Origin: Chrysopilus asiliformis
Lineage: Eukaryota; Arthropoda; Insecta; Diptera; Rhagionidae
NCBI GenBank assembly: GCA_964034945.1
Contig: OZ035960.1
Span: forward strand, 65,812,470-65,876,469
Reading direction: 5' to 3'
Length of the DNA stretch: 64,000 nucleotides
The translations under genes were made by a program, and so were the position numbers. Numbering within the stretch: the stretch's first letter is position 1; every line of letters begins with the position of its first letter. Below, one piece after another: positions 1 to 11,073 of this stretch. Under the pieces are notes generated by a model. It had not been told where the DNA came from, did no database searches, and saw only the letters and a program-made list of their open reading frames with translations.

Positions 1-8
1 ACAGACGG

Positions 9-66
<58 letters not shown>

Positions 67-148
67 GGACAGACGGGCAGACGGACAGACGGACAGACGG
101 ACAGACGGACAGACGGACAGACGGACAGACGGACAGACGGACAGACGG

Positions 149-223
<75 letters not shown>

Positions 224-268
224 GACAGACGGACGGACAGGCGGACGGACGGACAGACAGACATACGG
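1..268. repeat. CAGA/CGGA tetranucleotide microsatellite
   Basis: A continuous run of CAGA and CGGA tetranucleotides (complement GTCT/GTCC) starts at the window edge. It lies next to a family A element whose other copies carry a short GTCY tract at the matching place, so I infer it is an expansion of that internal tract. The left boundary is outside the window. Confidence 0.95.
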
Positions 269-640
269 ATGGACGGACATGCAAAAATTAATTTTCTTTA
301 TCATTTTATACACACTGGTGTAATTCATTTTTGTGTGCGATGACGGGATCTTGGCGTTACAAACGGTAAGGCAAAGTTGCGGGCGCACGGATTGAGCTAG
401 AGACTTGAAGTTTTGCGCAGATCCGTTTTTCGTAAAATGTGAGGCTAAGTTCGTTAATGGGCCAAAATGGTCCATTAGGGGGGCTACCCCCCATTCGAAC
501 AAAATCGTTTTTTGTGAATATCTCAAAAACGGTACATCTTATCAAAAAAGTGCAAGAACAAAAGTTATTTAGGATATGATTCTACATAAAACTCACATAC
601 ATCGAAATCCGATTGGAATAAATTTTAAAAAATCTTATTT
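269..640. mobile_element. Family A repeat, rearranged copy
   Basis: Bases 269-370 match the 5' part of family A in minus orientation (GATCTTGGCGTTACAAACGG). Bases 371-640 match the 3' part in plus orientation (ACGGATTGAGCTAGAGACTT onward). The two halves are therefore head to head, unlike the collinear copies at 34765, 42981 and 50246. It breaks off at about 640, where a family B end begins. Non-coding; the short frames here are repeat sequence. Confidence 0.75.
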
Positions 641-828
641 GAGCAGGATTCATGGCGAAAATCACGGTTTAAAAATACCCAAACCCCCTTTACCCCCCGT
701 TCACCCCCTTAGCGCTAAAATTTCGAAAAATCTCGATGGTGGGACATATCCTGAAAGTTTCAAGTCTCTATCTTCAGGGGTTTGGGCTGGGCGTCAGATT
801 AAACGATTTTATATATAGAGAAGATGGT
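640..828 (-). repeat. Family B left end, minus orientation
   Basis: This stretch (CATGGCGAAAATCACGG ... GATTTTATATATAG) is the reverse complement of the sequence at 27400-27620. It contains the shared words GGGTTTGGGCTGGGCGT and a CCCCCTTTACCCCCC run. I take it as the left terminal part of family B, cut from its satellite core. Confidence 0.65.
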
Positions 829-880
829 TTTCACTTTTTCCAATAAAGACTCAATTTCAACAAAACAAAATAAAAATATT

Positions 881-1735
881 TTGCCACCGCTCAGAATTGA
901 ACCCGTACCTGGCGCGATGTAGTTTACACTTATTCAGTAGTAAGAATATAAATTTTAAAGATAAATGAAGTAATAAAAAACAGGTAGTCATTGGGGACTG
1001 CCAACAGAAATGAAAACGATATTATATGTAAGGTAATAATTATATTGTCGTGTATTTATACCTATATATTTTTCAACCTGAAATTTCGAAAATATATGTT
1101 AATAAACAGTAAATTTCAAATAAAAGTCAATATGCATATTAAGGTTTGAATTCCTGAGCAGCACATGATTTTCTTATACAACAAATAGCTAGAGATATTT
1201 AATTCTTTCTGTATAAGAATGCCACGTGCTGTTCAGAAATTTTCTGTGTAATTTTTTATTTTGCTGTATATGTATTTAAAAAAAAAATCGATTTTTTCTG
1301 TATAAAAAAATCAAATGAAAGCAAATCAGCATTCTTAAGCTGTTAAATTAGCATGTCGGTGACGCGAACTCATGAGATTTTACCCATCCAAAAATCGCCC
1401 AACGCGTCTAAAGAAGTATAATATAAATAAAATAAGTAATTTAAGGTCAAAAAAAAAAATAAAAAAAAAAAAACATTTTATTAAAACTCGGAATCGAACC
1501 CGCACATCTGGCGCATTGTAGTCTAACACTTATTCAGGAGTAAAAATGTAAACTTAAAGATAAATTAAGTAATAAAATATTAAAAAAAGTAAAAAAATCA
1601 AAAAAAAAATTTGAAAAAAAAGAACTTTGTCACCGATAAGAATTGAACCCGGTGCTGGCGCATGGTAGTCCAACTTCTAAATCACCGCACTGATCAGACA
1701 GTACGGAATGTCGTGTTAACATTGAAGACTTAGTT
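881..1735 (-). repeat. Three tRNA-like SINE remnants in AT-rich DNA
   Basis: Around 881-985, 1480-1580 and 1621-1735 the minus strand shows a tRNA-like half with a B-box-like word (GGTTCAATTC or GGTTCGATTCC) next to a CTGGCGC-like segment. The first two are followed by nearly the same AT-rich tail. I see no full cloverleaf, so I call them tRNA-derived SINE remnants rather than tRNA genes. Between them, 1151-1240 forms an imperfect 30-bp inverted repeat around GAGCAGCACATG. No gene in this stretch. Confidence 0.5.
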
Positions 1736-1799
1736 AGCGGCATATTGATAATTTTGAAAGGCAAATCACTAATAAAGTATTATTAAAAATTGAAAAAAA

Positions 1800-2275
1800 G
1801 TAAAACGGACATATCTACAGCTATAGAGCTTTCATTTAAAAAAAGAATCATCAAAATCGGTTCAATAGGAACTGCAGGAGCTCTGTCGAAAGAAATCCAT
1901 ACAAAATCGCTTTGCCTTTTAAATATATAGATTACTAGCAGACCCTACGTTGGCAGCTAAAAGTTTTTTGTATGAATTTTAGAATGCCAAAAAACCATAA
2001 ATAACTTAAAAAGTTTTGGAAAAAAATGGTATCCTTACAGGACCTTCCGTTTAGAATTTTGAAAATTTAACATAGCTAAAACCTTGCTCCTGACAACACA
2101 CATCATTTTGCAAAGAACCGCGTAAAAATCGGTCCAGTAGTTTTTGAGTTTAGTAATATCGTACAGACATACATACAGACATACAGACAGACATTACATA
2201 CAGACAGATAAACAGACAGACATACACAGACAGATATATAGACAGACAAACATTAATTTTTATATATATATAAAT
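1800..2275 (+). repeat. Family B right end with short microsatellite
   Basis: This holds one piece of the 122-bp satellite unit (CTTACAGGACCTTCCGTTT at 2036), then the standard family B tail with AAATCGGTCCAGTAGTTTTT, a CAGA/CATA-type tetranucleotide tract and TTTTTATATATATA. The word TTAGAATGCCAAAAAACCA before the satellite piece recurs near 9500. Bases 1800-1930 hold another repeat-like end (AAAATCGGTTCAATAGGAAC) that I cannot assign. Confidence 0.7.
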
Positions 2276-2534
2276 TGTCCTGCCTGTGTATACTTATTTA
2301 CCGATGTAAAAATAAACATGGATGATTTGTATGTAATCTAGAATCTATAATTCGTTGTAGGAAAATGTGGGAGAATGAAAGATGGCTCATACAGATGAGA
2401 ATCTATTATTTTTATTGGTATAAATTGACTATATACATTTTTTAAAATAATTAACTTGAATTAACAATATTTTTGACTATTCCAGACGCTATATAATTGT
2501 ACCAACTTAAAATAATTTTAACTAATGCTAACAT
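2276..2534. other. 3' flank of Helitron 1, no gene seen
   Basis: AT-rich DNA between the family B tail and the Helitron 1 stop codon. On the minus strand it should contain the 3' terminus of Helitron 1, but I could not identify a CTRR end with a preceding hairpin. Confidence 0.5.
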
Positions 2535-5500
2535 TTAGCGTAACGCGAGGGGATAAACAATATTTTTGGTTTTCTGATTTGGTGCATAGATGTACAGAGC
2601 TTTTGGAGTTCCTACTCTGGAGCAAGCAACATATAGTTGACCATGCGAAAAACATGGTTTTTCTAAATTTAGTCCGGCAACGCGCAGTGACTGCCCTTGA
2701 GCTTTGTTGATTGTCATCGCGAAAGCAAGACGCACAGGAAACTGTAGTCGTTTAAATGAGAAGGGCAAATCAGTGGGAATCATTGGAATGCGCGGAATCA
2801 GCACATCTTCTCCTTTACATTTGCCGTTAATAATTGTTGCTTCAATTACATTCGGCATCAGTTTTTTAACGGAAAGTCTAGTTCCGTTGCACAACTTTGG
2901 CGTGTTGAGATTCCGAAGGAGCATAATTGGTGAGCCAACTTTCAATGTCAATATGTGCGGTGGCATTCCAGCAGGCTCCAATGAATTGAGAAATTCTACT
3001 GGATAATTAACAGCTTGATCCTCTTCTGTAACTGTGTCAATGGATTTGTATTTCGTAACCGTACCAGGAATTTTTAATTGAATGTTATTATTAATTCGAT
3101 TGACGTCATCATTCTTTGGAGCTAAGATAGCTCGCTCGCATAGCCAATCGTGATTCCTGAAATTGTTGGCGATGTTCGGGAAAACCTTATTTTCAAGATC
3201 TTCAATTGATGACTGAAGTTAACAGAAGTTCAGTGGGAACGATATCTCCTTTGTTTCAGGAATAACTGGAAGTTTGCCGTCGCCCATATCCAAAAGTTGC
3301 TTGGCAAATGTTTGTGCAGAAACATCTCCAAATAAATGTACACGCATATTGGTCGACAGTGTAATTTTCTTCACATGTCGCCAGAGAGCCGAATTCTTCA
3401 GACATGCGTTCAGCTCGTCTGCTGGAGTTGATCTTGGAATGACGGGCAAAGTTTGACGGAAATCACCGGCGAGCAATATTAGAGCTCCCCCCATTTGACG
3501 TTGATCGCTTCGGAAATCTCGCAGAGTACGATCAAGTGCTTCAAGCCCTTTTTTATGGGCCATGGTACATTCATCCCAAATAATGATTTGGCATGTTTTC
3601 AATACAGTTGCCATCCCAGATGTTTTTCCAATGTTGCAAAGAGGATCTTCAGCTAGATTTAAATTCAATGGTAGCTTGAGAGCCGAATGCGCCGTGCGTC
3701 CTCCATCAAGTAGCGTTGCTGCAATCCCAGATGATGCCACAGCCAGAGCAATCTCATGCTTCATTCGAATTTCGGCGAGTATCAAATTGAGAAGAAATGT
3801 TTTTCCTGTGCCTCCTGGTGCACCAAGAAAAAGAAGTCCACCATTTCCGCCTCGTACATGCTCCATAACTGTGTCGTACGCGAGTCGTTGATCGTTTGTT
3901 AAGCGCCTTTTCTGAGCCTCAACATAAACCTGTAGCGCATCGACGTCATATTGTTTTTCTCGCAATACGTCTCTATCGACAACATCGTTTCTGTCACGTA
4001 CCGGTGAAAATAGTCCAAGCTGATTGAGGATTTTGTTGTTAATCGACATACACATATCCTCAAGTGATATCAGTGCTTCATTGAAAATGTCTTCCGAATA
4101 CTGTACATCTAGACCGGGGTTGTTTCTGCGTGCTCGGAGAAGTATGTCTTCGCTCATACTCTCTTTGTGTTTTTCCCATAGATCTTTGGGACCAGAAGGC
4201 GCACAGGTTGTCAAAATTATGGAGAACAGAGTTCGTATTTGATGAGCATTACGTGTTTCAGATGCTTCTGTTAATGTATTGTCCCAATGTTGATCATTTT
4301 CAAGCAAACCAAGTTTGAAACATGCTTCTCTGTATGTCTGACACACTTGACCATCAATGGTTTTGATTGCTTGAAACGATGTTGGTCCTTTGACCACGTG
4401 AAGCAGCATTCGCAAATAGTAGCATTCAGCATTATTTGGATGAACAGTATATACTCGTCCCAATGTGGCAGTAGAAAATATGCCAGCTATTGAAGAATGC
4501 CTGGCGCCTCGTTTTCTTCTGCAAAATATCTTCGTCGATTGATTCCAAGTGTAATAGTTGGGAACTTCGTGATATAGCAACGTTTTTGCGAATTCGTCAG
4601 TTGCACACAATTGGAAAAAAGCGGTCAATGTTGTGTTTGGTGGATCTGTAGCTCTCTGGGGTGCATTCTCTTCCGTGAAGTAGACTCGTTGACCGTTTTC
4701 CAAGTGAACACTGAGATGGATGACAGCAGGAAAACGTTCATGAATGTCGAAACCTAGGATTCTCCATACAGCTTCATTACTGCTAATATAACGTCCCATT
4801 TGGAATTGTTCCACTTCATTGACGGGTGCGTTGGGATTCGCAAGTCCGAAAACTGCCATATCGCTGCCTTTATTAACATATTTACATATGTATTTAATAG
4901 ATTTAACCGAATTGCAGGCCTCCACGTTAATATGTGCATTGAATGATTTGGAAAGAATAGGAGAGTATGGCACAATCCATTGATTATCAATTTCAAAATC
5001 AACGTTATTGATTTTTATAGTTGCTGTGTGTCCCCCATCATCTGGTTTTCGTCGTCTGTACAGCGGATAACCATCGCCACCAGTTTGCGTTTCTTGGAGC
5101 ATCTGACGTGGATAATTTTTGGTGCATTTTCCATCTTTCATGCATGGCGAATGAGGGTTGTGTGGTCCACATGGTCCGTGAATCATATGTTTTTTCACGA
5201 TTTTAAATAATTCTGGATCTTCTTCCGGATCGGGCAGCTCAGCAGTAATGATATCGTCAATTTGAGTTGGAAGAATTTTTTCAACCAACCAAATTAAGAT
5301 ATGGGCATGTGGTAAACCTCTTTTCTGCCATTCAATCGAATACATCCAGCAGCGAGTTTCTCCGTATATATGGCTGTTAGTGATGAGATCGATAAAGCGT
5401 ATCAATTTTTGTTTGAAAATTCTCGCTGTGAGGTCATGCCGATGGGATGGTTGCTGGCCAGGGAGAAGTAAATCTTTGATTTCTGTCCAAGATGGATTGC

Positions 5501-7178
5501 ATGTGAACGTGATGAAAAGATCTGGACGTCCATACTTGCGAACATATGTCAGAGCATCCTGAGCATATTCGTGCATGTGTCTTGGACTTCCAGTATATGA
5601 AGCCGGAAGTATAACCTTTTGTCCAATGTCAGTAACTGTTCCATCATTCGCAATTGCATCTCGCAAATGAATATACTGTTCTACTCGAAGCTTCGATTGA
5701 TTGTAACGAATGTAATTCAGTCGTTCGCTTTCGACTTTTGCGTAAATATCTACGATGAATTGTTGGAAAAGTTGACGACACTTAAGGATGTGGTTAGATT
5801 GTTGTTCTCGAATCATGATACGATATGCATAAAAATCCATACAACTGATTTTTTTCGTTGTCGTAGCACCTGTGACGGGATGAGTTTGATACAATTCGAG
5901 ATGATATCCGTCTTCTCCACGCGGAAACAGTATTGGATATTGAAGTGCATCGTACGATCGGTGGGTTTCAGCAACACGTTGCTTGGTTTGATCTCGTCTG
6001 CTTATAACAACATCTCGCCGGTTAATCTCTGTTCCGACAATTACAGCTGCTACTTCAGGAGCCGTTGGAGCATTGAAGCGTCTTTCATGCTCATTCAATG
6101 GCGTTTTATCTGCCCTGATAATTACTTTAAAGTCATCTGCTCTTACATTCTCTAATGCGGATTTGAAATCTCGGACCAAACAGTTGTGCTCGTGGAATAA
6201 TGCTCGCAATTCAGCAATAATTTTCCGATCGGTTGTTACACTAAATGCACATCGTCGATCAATCTCTTCCTCGACATTGTCCATGAAATATATTTGCAAA
6301 AATTGTGCATCTTCTTCGGGCGCAGGAAGAAGTGAACCAATCTGATGATACACTTGTCCTTGGACTTTGAATGTAGGCATGAAATTACCATATTTCACAA
6401 TATTCGTCGCTCCAAACGATGTCATTTGAAAGCATGAGTTGTATTTCCGAATATGCTGTAGAAAGTGTTTGGACTCCCGATTACCTCCATCCACATAAGT
6501 TAAAAGTGTGTCTGGTGGCTCAGCCAGTGGTGGCAAATTGACTTTGCCATTGGAGCAACACATGCCAGGCGTTTCTCTTTGAAATTTCTTAGCGCCACAA
6601 TGAGAGCACAAATTAGTCATTTTACCAATGACAACATGGCGATTACTACTGTAATCTTTATCGTAATTGAACGCCGCTTTCTTTAGATCGATTCTCGTTC
6701 TTGATTGACTGCGCCGTGAGCGTTCAGTTTCCCGGCGCGCGTCCCGCTCTTCAGATGTTTCAGCAGCTCTTGAAGTAGAGGCTCTGATCCGGTCAGTTTC
6801 CCGACGTGCGTCTCGTTCTTCAGATGTTTGAGCAGCTCTTGAAGTAGAGGCTCTGATCCGCTCAGTTTCTTGGCGTGCGTCTTGCTTTTCAGATGTTTGA
6901 GCAGCTCTTGAAGTAGAGGCTCTGATCCGGTCAGTTTCCCAACATGCGTTTCGCTCTTCAGATGTTTCAGCAGCTCTTGAAGTAGAGGCTCAGATCCGGT
7001 CAGTTTCCCGACGTGCGTCCCGCTCTTCAGATGTTTTAGCAGCTCTTGAAGTAGAGGCTCTGATCCGCTCAGTTTCTTGGCGTGTGTCTCGCTCTTCAGA
7101 TGTTTCAGCAGATCTATTGGCTGACAATTGCCGAGTATGTCTGGTTGATCTTCCAATGTTTGATTTTTTGAATGGCAT
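2535..7178 (-). pseudogene. Helitron 1 Rep-helicase, two in-frame stops
   Basis: This is the replication initiator-helicase of a rolling-circle (Helitron) transposon. One frame of 1548 codons, ATG at 7176-7178 to 2535, is open except for TGA at 6990-6992 and TAA at 3219-3221. The first changes an Arg codon of a repeated block; the second lies between two helicase motifs. Order from the N-terminus: 23-residue repeats (about 25-160), a CxxC..CC zinc motif after MTNLCSHCG (about 187), the Rep core with LFITFTCNPSW (about 555), the HUH-type RGLPHAHILIWL (about 620) and the tyrosine motif KYICKYVNKG (about 760), then a Pif1-like helicase with Walker A GAPGGTGKT (about 1120), WDEC, AGDFRQTLPV, TINKAQGQSL and FSHGQLYVACSR. 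All catalytic motifs look intact. Upstream in frame there is a TAA before the chosen ATG. It resembles Helitron 2 here but is clearly diverged and lacks the OTU domain. I infer recent inactivation. Confidence 0.93.
6726..7139 (-). repeat. 69-bp tandem coding repeats in Helitron 1
   Basis: Six units start at 6751, 6820, 6889, 6958, 7027 and 7096, each exactly 69 bp (23 codons) apart. In the Helitron frame they read as charged SEERDARRETERIRAST-like units, a known style of N-terminal linker in Helitron proteins. Because 69 is a multiple of three, a second minus-strand frame (6683-7243) also stays open and encodes a leucine-rich shadow repeat. The unit at 6958 to 7026 carries the TGA at 6990. 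Confidence 0.9.
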
Positions 7179-7239
7179 TTCAAATAATTTCCGGTACGTA
7201 ATTTCCAGTGCTTAATGTTCGTTGACGATGCCTTAATTA

Positions 7240-7832
7240 TCATGAAAAACTAAAATCTTTATTATTTACTTTTTCCTTTGATTTTCTGATTTCCTTGATG
7301 TTCCAATTTCTGCTTTTACTCTTATTCACTTTCTCACTATAACCTTTTTTTATTTGTCTGCTTTTCTCCGTGCTCAATGTTACTTTTCTCACTTCTACAA
7401 TTTTTACAGGTAATTTCCTTCACCTTCAAAAATCACTTTCAAAATTTTCTACTTTTTGTTGTAACCTAGTCGACTGACTTTTAACAACTGATTTATTACT
7501 CCTTGGTTCTCTAGTATTTATATCCTCCTAGCGCCTTTGTTATTTCACAATCGGTATATTAGTAACATATGTTGTTTGTGGCTCCGCCCATTTCTGCCGA
7601 AAAGTTGAAAAAGTAATCTGGAAAAACCAAGCAAGCTGCAATCGACTTTCGATTTAATCGTCATTAATAATCGATTAATCGATCAACACATGTTTGATAA
7701 TACCCCAGATGGAAATGAAACTTATAAAAAGTCCTAAGCGTATGGATGGTATTCGACAAAAACAACGCATGGACAACAAAAATTCCAAAAATTGTACCTA
7801 GTTTTTATTAAAAGAAAGTATTTTTTCTATAA
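7240..7832. other. 5' flank of Helitron 1, no gene seen
   Basis: AT-rich DNA, pyrimidine-rich at 7260-7460. It should hold the promoter and 5' terminus of Helitron 1. The word ATCGATTAATCGATC-like near 7670 is palindromic. I could not fix the element boundary. Confidence 0.5.
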
Positions 7833-9497
7833 AATGGATGTTGGTATGTATGTAGGTATATCAGATTAATAGACTCAAAAACTCGACCGATTTTTATGCG
7901 GTTTTTGATGATCCGCGCACTGCCAGGTGCAGATTTTTAGCTATGTTAGATTTTAAAAATTCGAAACGGAAGGTCTTGTAAGATTAACGCAAATATCCCT
8001 TTTCCAAGTTTTTCCGGAAAAATTGACAATATGAGGTTTTCGGGGTCGCTGATTACGAATCTGGCGTTGGAATTTCAAAATTCGAAACGGAAGGTCCTGT
8101 AAGGATAACACAAATGTCCTTTTTATAATTTTTTGTCGGGAAAACGGGGCACTATGCGGCCAATAGGTCTTGTGAGCGGACATAATTTAAAAAATGTGAC
8201 TTTTAAATTTGTCAAAACGATAGATTGTAGGTGCTGTAGAACCGTATGAAGTTATTCGATATTTTATCAAATATTGGTACTTCAAATGTCCAAAAATAAA
8301 ACTCGAAATAGATTTATTGATTTTCAAAATTTTTATGAACTTTAAAAAGTTACCATTTCCTTATATTTCTACCTAAACTTTTTTTTAAAACTCGAAATAG
8401 ATTTATTGATTTTCAATATTTTTTATGAACTTTAAAAAGTTACCATTTCATTATATTTCCACCTAAACTTACAAACTATTAGAATTAGCTTTAAAATGGG
8501 GAAAAAAGAAACCAGATATGTTGATTTTGGGCTTAGTTGTGATATATTTTGTAAAGTACATAATTTTTCATAAAAAAATTGTATAAATGTTGAAAATCAA
8601 CAATGGCCGCTAAGCGACGTTAAGCTGAAACCTTTTTTACCTGATAGAAGACACATTTTGACACCTAAAAAACCATATGGGATGTTGCGGAAATGTACGT
8701 GGAAAATACAGTAAACAATATTAAAATCATGGTTGGAGCTATTTCTTTTACCAGACAAAACTGATTTTGACTGAATTATAAATTATAGTTTTATTTATTT
8801 TAAATATATTTGAGGACTAAAAATTGTTTTTTATTTTGGTAAAAACTTATTAAGAGAAACCAATAAAAAAAATTTAATTGGTATTTTTAGATAAGGGAAA
8901 TTATAAACCCAGATTAATAACATTATTTTATTGCTCCGACTTAAAAATTTACCTGCAACATATGGCGATTATAAAATAGTTAATCAAGGATATTTTTGGG
9001 TAAATCCTATTGGTAATTAACACAATAAATTAAGTCCTAGGAATTATGGGTGCAATTAAGCTCCAATTAGTGATCAGTAATAAGTAATTAATTAGGGATC
9101 AGTACTGACTGGGGGTGACTCACGTAATCACTTATCTTCAGGTAGAACCTTTATAATTTTTTGGTCTAGGACTACTCAGTCCATTTCTAATCTTTTTACC
9201 GGCACCTAGTGCCGTCTATTATTTGCTAATTCAGTTGTTTTTCTGCTTGGGTATCCCTTACTGGGTTCTAGCAACCCTCTGGAGTACTTTTTGGCCATAT
9301 GAATATTTTGAAAAATTTTAAGTTTGGGTTTTTGTTATTTTTTTCCTTATAATTAACTTTATTTTGTTCCAATGTTGTGCATGATCTTTACGCTCTATTT
9401 CGATAGCGAAAAAGCTGCTCCTGAGAATCGGTCCAGTAGTTTTTGAGTCTATTAATCTCATACATACATCTATACCAACATCCATTTTCTTACACAT
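7833..9497. mobile_element. Element flanked by inverted family B tails
   Basis: The left end (ATGGATGTTGGTATGTATG at 7833) and right end (CATACATCTATACCAACATC ending near 9485) are inverted copies of the family B tail. Both carry the variant word GATTAATAGACTCAAAAAC, which other tails in the window lack, so they look like one pair. The left tail is followed by two minus-orientation satellite units (7955-8110). The rest is AT-rich with no gene. Confidence 0.6.
8301..8478. repeat. 89-bp tandem duplication
   Basis: Two adjacent copies start with ACTCGAAATAGATTTATTG at 8301 and 8390. They are nearly identical over about 85 bp and end with ACCTAAACTT. Non-coding. Confidence 0.9.
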
Positions 9498-9550
9498 GGA
9501 TTTAGAATGCCAAAAAACCAACTTAAAAAAACTTGAAAATCAACGTAATC

Positions 9551-10900
9551 CTTACAGGACCTTTCGTTAGTGTTATTGAAACTGAAACGCCGGATTCGTA
9601 ATCAGCGACCCTGAAAACCCCTTAATACCCATTTTTTCGGGAAAAACGGGAAAAAGGACATTTGCGTTATCCTTACAGGACCTCCCGTTTCAAATTTTTC
9701 TAAATCTAATACCGGATTCGTGATCAGCGATCCCAAACATAATGCCAATCTTTCCGGGGAAAAAGGATATTTGCGTTATCCTTACAGGACCTTCCGTTTC
9801 GAATTTTAAAATTCCAACAGCAGAGCCGTGATCAGCGACCCCAAAAACCCCATAATGCAAATTTTTCCGGGGAGAAATGGGAAAAAGGATATTTTCATTA
9901 TCCTTACAGGACCTTCCGTTTAGAATTTTGAAAATCTAATACCGGATTCGTGATCAGCGACCCCAAAAACCCCATAATGTAAATTTTTCCGGGGAGAAAT
10001 GGGAAAAAGGATATTTTCATTATCCTTACAGGACCTTCCGTTTAGAATTTTGAAAATCTAATACCAGATTCGTGATCAGCGACCCCAAAAACCCAATAAT
10101 GTAAATTTTTCCGGGGAAAAAAGGGAAAAAGGATATTTATGTTTACAGGACCTTCCGTTTCGAATTTTGAAAATCTAATACCGAATTCGTGATCAGCGAT
10201 CCCAAAAACCCCACAATGCCGATTTTCCCCGGTAAAAATGGAAAAAGGATATTTTCGTTATCCTTACAGGACCTTCCGTTTCGAATTTTAAAATTCCAAC
10301 AGCAGAGCCGTGATCAGCGACCCCAAAAACCCCATAATGCAAATTTTTCCGGGGAGAAATGGGAAAAAGGATATTTTCATTATCCTTACAGGACCTTCCG
10401 TTTCGAATTTTGAAAATCTAATACCGAATTCGTGATCAGCGACCCCAAAAACCCTATAATGTAAATTTTTCCGGGGAGAAATGGGAAAAAGGGTATTTTC
10501 ATTATCCTTACAGGACCTTCCGTTTAGAGTTTTGAAAATCTAATACCGGATTCGTGATCAGCGACCCCAAAAACCCCATAATGTAAATTTTTCCGGGGAG
10601 AAATGGGAAAAAGGATATTTTCATTATCCTTACAGGACCTTCCGTTTCGAATTTTGAAAATCTAATACCGGATTCGTGATCAGCGACCCCAAAAACCCTA
10701 TAATGTAAATTTTTCCGGGGAGAAATGGGAAAAAGGATATTTTCATTATCCTTACAGGACCTTCCGTTTAGAATTTTGAAAATCTAATACCGGATTCGTG
10801 ATCAGCGAGTCCAAAAACCCTATAATGCAAATTTTCCCGGGGAAAAATGGGAAAAAGGATATTTTCATTATCCTTACAGGACCTTCCGTTTCGAATTTTG
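9551..10900 (+). repeat. 122-bp satellite array of family B
   Basis: The word CTTACAGGACCTTCCGTTT or a close variant recurs at 9551, 9672, 9781, 9903, 10025, 10142 (degenerate), 10263, 10385, 10507, 10629, 10751 and 10873. Spacing is 121-122 bp apart from units of 109 and 117 bp. Each unit also has GATTCGTGATCAGCGACCCC and TTTTTCCGGGGA. The last units are the most alike, which fits local amplification at the array end. The array runs directly into the family B tail, so it is the core of that element rather than a free satellite. The same unit occurs at 2036, 7955-8110, 27650-28270 and 35730-36200. Confidence 0.95.
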
Positions 10901-11004
10901 AAAATCTACATAGCTAAAAACCTGCTCCTGGCAACGCAGATGATTTTGCAAAAAACCGCGTAAAAATCGGTCCAGTAGTTTTTGAGTTTTGTAATCTCAA
11001 GCAA

Positions 11005-11039
<35 letters not shown>

Positions 11040-11073
11040 AACAGACAAACATCCATTTTTATATATATAGATA
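10900..11073 (+). repeat. Family B right tail, split by mariner
   Basis: After the last satellite unit come the family B words CGCGTAAAAATCGGTCCAG and TTTTTGAGTTTTGTAATCTC, a CAGA/CAAA microsatellite and CATCCATTTTTATATATATAG. The mariner at 11074 is inserted in the terminal TATAGATA. Confidence 0.85.

Noticed and set aside
6683..7243. 186-codon leucine-rich LLKHLKSETH repeat protein
   Set aside because: It is the alternative frame of the Helitron 1 69-bp repeats. The continuous Rep-helicase frame is the real one.
9551..10900. CRISPR-like regular repeats
   Set aside because: The whole 122-bp unit repeats, with no unique spacers, in a eukaryotic transposon context.
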